A program made the translations under genes and the position numbers. DNA of 45,049 nt from CAINVV01 sp964506325 (GTDB taxonomy: Bacteria; Bacteroidota; Bacteroidia; Bacteroidales; Prolixibacteraceae). Positions within the stretch are counted from its first letter, which is position 1. Every line of letters starts with the position of its first letter. The stretch covers positions 1 through 45,049 of the forward strand of contig CAZDLO010000020.1 in the NCBI GenBank assembly GCA_964506325.1, read 5' to 3'. The notes under the pieces were generated by a model that had not been told where the DNA came from, searched no databases, and saw only the letters and a program-made list of their open reading frames with translations. Positions 43,822 to 45,049 of this stretch are shown piece by piece.

Positions 43822-44008
43822 GTATTGAATTTGTTGACTTTAAGGAGACAAGAATTACAGGCAACAGGGGCGCCCGTATGGTTTAAAGTTAATCAAAGAC
43901 ACCACTTAAACAAATGGCAAAAACAAACCGGCCATCAGAAATTAAAAATTATCATGCCAGAAAATGTAGGCTGCAACAATTGGGTATCTTCCACACTGAA
44001 TATCAGCA

Positions 44009-44710
44009 CTAAATTCCAAAGAATCTGGTAACTGAAGCTGAACTGACTGCATGATAGGCATTCCTGGTATCCTGAAAAATAAATGCTGACACTTCGAAAG
44101 TCATATTATTTGTCAGGTATTGAGAAAAGCTGATCACAGAAATGGGGAAAGAAAGATCTGAAGTGGCATCTTTGGGAATTAGAAAACTGGAATCAAAGAT
44201 CAGGTTTTTTTCAAGTGTTGTAGCATTATCACTGTAGATTCGCAACTTATAGGCCTCTGCATTGGCAACAGCCTTCCATGTAATTGCAATATCGGTCGCT
44301 CCTTTAATGGCATCCAGCTCCCTGGGAGGCTCCAAAGATTTTGCAACTGTAGCATCAACTTTTGTAACAGTCTCGCCGGTTTGATAGGTTGTGCTGTAAG
44401 AATAACTTCCCGGAACAGGGATTGCCGATAGGTATGAAGCTGTCGGAATAACCGAATAGAAAGCAAAACCATCTCCGGAAGGATTTGTTGGCTGAATGGA
44501 AACTGAAGGTCCGCTGACAACCACCCCTGAAAGTGGCTTAAAACTGTATGCAGTGTGCATCATAGCATAAACAGGCACATCAGAGCCGTCAAGGATGGAA
44601 TGAACATATGAATCAACATATACATTTTCATCCGTAGGTGTTTTGCTGCATGACAAAAGAGTAACCGGAAGAATTAGTGCCGCGAAAATTTGCAAGGAAA
44701 TTTTTTTCAT
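44009..44710 (-). CDS. Putative lipoprotein with Fn3-like domain (233 aa)
   Basis: The N-terminal MKKISLQIFAALILPVTLLSC is a lipoprotein signal with the lipobox LLSC and modified C21, followed by SK and then T/D/E-rich sequence. Residues about 130-225 (EPPRELDAIKGATDIAITW, KAVANAEAYKLRIYSD) read like a fibronectin type III-type beta-sandwich. It is probably outer-membrane or periplasm facing. I do not recognise a named family, and no function can be given. It stands alone upstream of dnaE on the same strand (187-base gap) and is divergent from rpsP. Confidence 0.75.
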   Translation of the reverse strand: MKKISLQIFAALILPVTLLSCSKTPTDENVYVDSYVHSILDGSDVPVYAMMHTAYSFKPLSGVVVSGPSVSIQPTNPSGDGFAFYSVIPTASYLSAIPVPGSYSYSTTYQTGETVTKVDATVAKSLEPPRELDAIKGATDIAITWKAVANAEAYKLRIYSDNATTLEKNLIFDSSFLIPKDATSDLSFPISVISFSQYLTNNMTFEVSAFIFQDTRNAYHAVSSASVTRFFGI

Positions 44711-44953
44711 CGCTGATAGATTTTGAATTTAAGCTGAAATTGATCCTTACGTTAAAAATTTCTTTCAAGAAAGATACACCCTAATTTAAATCCTTATTAT
44801 TCAGTAGATTTGAAGATCCTTAAAGAATATTCATCCCACTGAAGAATTTCTGGTACAATATTCCTATGGTTCAGATTATTTGTTAAAACCTCTGAAATTA
44901 TTCTCCCATAGAATAATAAGCAATATTACAATTTTTATTTCAAAGAATTATTG

Positions 44954-44961
44954 TACCTTTG
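44954..44961 (+). promoter_or_regulatory. Bacteroidetes -7 promoter element (TACCTTTG) for rpsP
   Basis: TACCTTTG matches TAnnTTTG and ends 39 bases before the rpsP ATG. The sequence upstream of it is very AT-rich (ATTTTTATTT about 19 bases away), as expected for a strong ribosomal promoter. Confidence 0.65.
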
Positions 44962-45000
44962 CCCCTCGTTTTTATTACTTAACAATTAAGAGTTAACTGT

Positions 45001-45049
45001 ATGTCAGTAAAGATTCGTTTGGCTAGGCATGGCCGCAAACAACATGCCT
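45001..45049 (+). CDS. rpsP: 30S ribosomal protein S16, N-terminal fragment (cut by window end)
   Basis: The last 49 bases encode MSVKIRLARHGRKQHA, which matches the conserved N-terminus of ribosomal protein S16 (typically MAVKIRLARHGRK). S16 binds 16S rRNA and is needed for small-subunit assembly. The gene runs off the right edge, so only 16 codons are visible. A Bacteroidetes -7 element lies 40-47 bases upstream. It is too short for most gene callers, but identification is secure because the motif is nearly exact and begins at the expected start codon. Confidence 0.95.
   Translation, partial: MSVKIRLARHGRKQHA

Overview
This window looks like a chromosomal segment of an uncultured Bacteroidota (Bacteroidetes) bacterium assembled from short reads. 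Several things point that way: repeated TAnnTTTG promoter -7 elements, a paired LytTR regulator and Y_Y_Y/His_kinase sensor, two secreted GH92 mannosidases, a PqqL-like M16 protease, a DUF5009 membrane protein, and housekeeping proteins with Bacteroidetes-like sequence. MqnB and MqnD indicate menaquinone synthesis by the futalosine route.

Layout. 1-1064 has no supportable gene and carries a synthetic-looking polylinker at 82-119. 1065-1804 holds two small hypothetical genes. 2107-9311 is a minus-strand block: a giant pentapeptide-repeat protein, an M16 zinc protease, a solitary Cas6-like endoribonuclease, fabD and folE. 9535-20533 is plus strand: mqnB-mqnD, a TonB-like protein, an HMA metal-binding protein, clpB, a WalJ/YycJ-type metallo-beta-lactamase-fold protein, a Dcp-like M3 peptidase, then a DUF151/UVR protein with thyA and folA. 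20627-22898 is minus strand (inorganic pyrophosphatase, comM/yifB). 23098-39749 is plus strand: mutL, two rhomboid proteases, an EEP-family hydrolase, a LytTR response regulator with its sensor kinase, a DUF5009 protein and two GH92 enzymes. 39808-44710 is minus strand (trxA, dnaE, a lipoprotein). The first 49 bases of rpsP (ribosomal protein S16) begin at 45001.

How the genes work together. mqnB and mqnD overlap by one base and act in one pathway. DUF151-thyA-folA is a probable operon in which ThyA makes the dihydrofolate that FolA reduces; folE, about 10 kb away, starts pterin synthesis. The second rhomboid gene overlaps the EEP gene. DUF5009-GH92-GH92 is a probable glycan-use operon aimed at alpha-mannosides, with no SusC/SusD pair in view.

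Points to follow up. (1) An intact Cas6-family protein sits with no CRISPR array and no other cas gene in view, and a serine aligns with the catalytic histidine of the well-studied archaeal enzyme. (2) The second GH92 gene looks frameshifted only because the assembly contains a T10 plus Illumina P5 flow-cell oligonucleotide, a 10-N gap and a duplicated flank; removing 80 bases restores a 973-residue protein. (3) The first ~120 bases look like cloning-vector or linker sequence. (4) The MutL endonuclease motifs are altered. Several palindromes and hairpins are also reported. I found no tRNA, rRNA, CRISPR array, transposase or phage gene.
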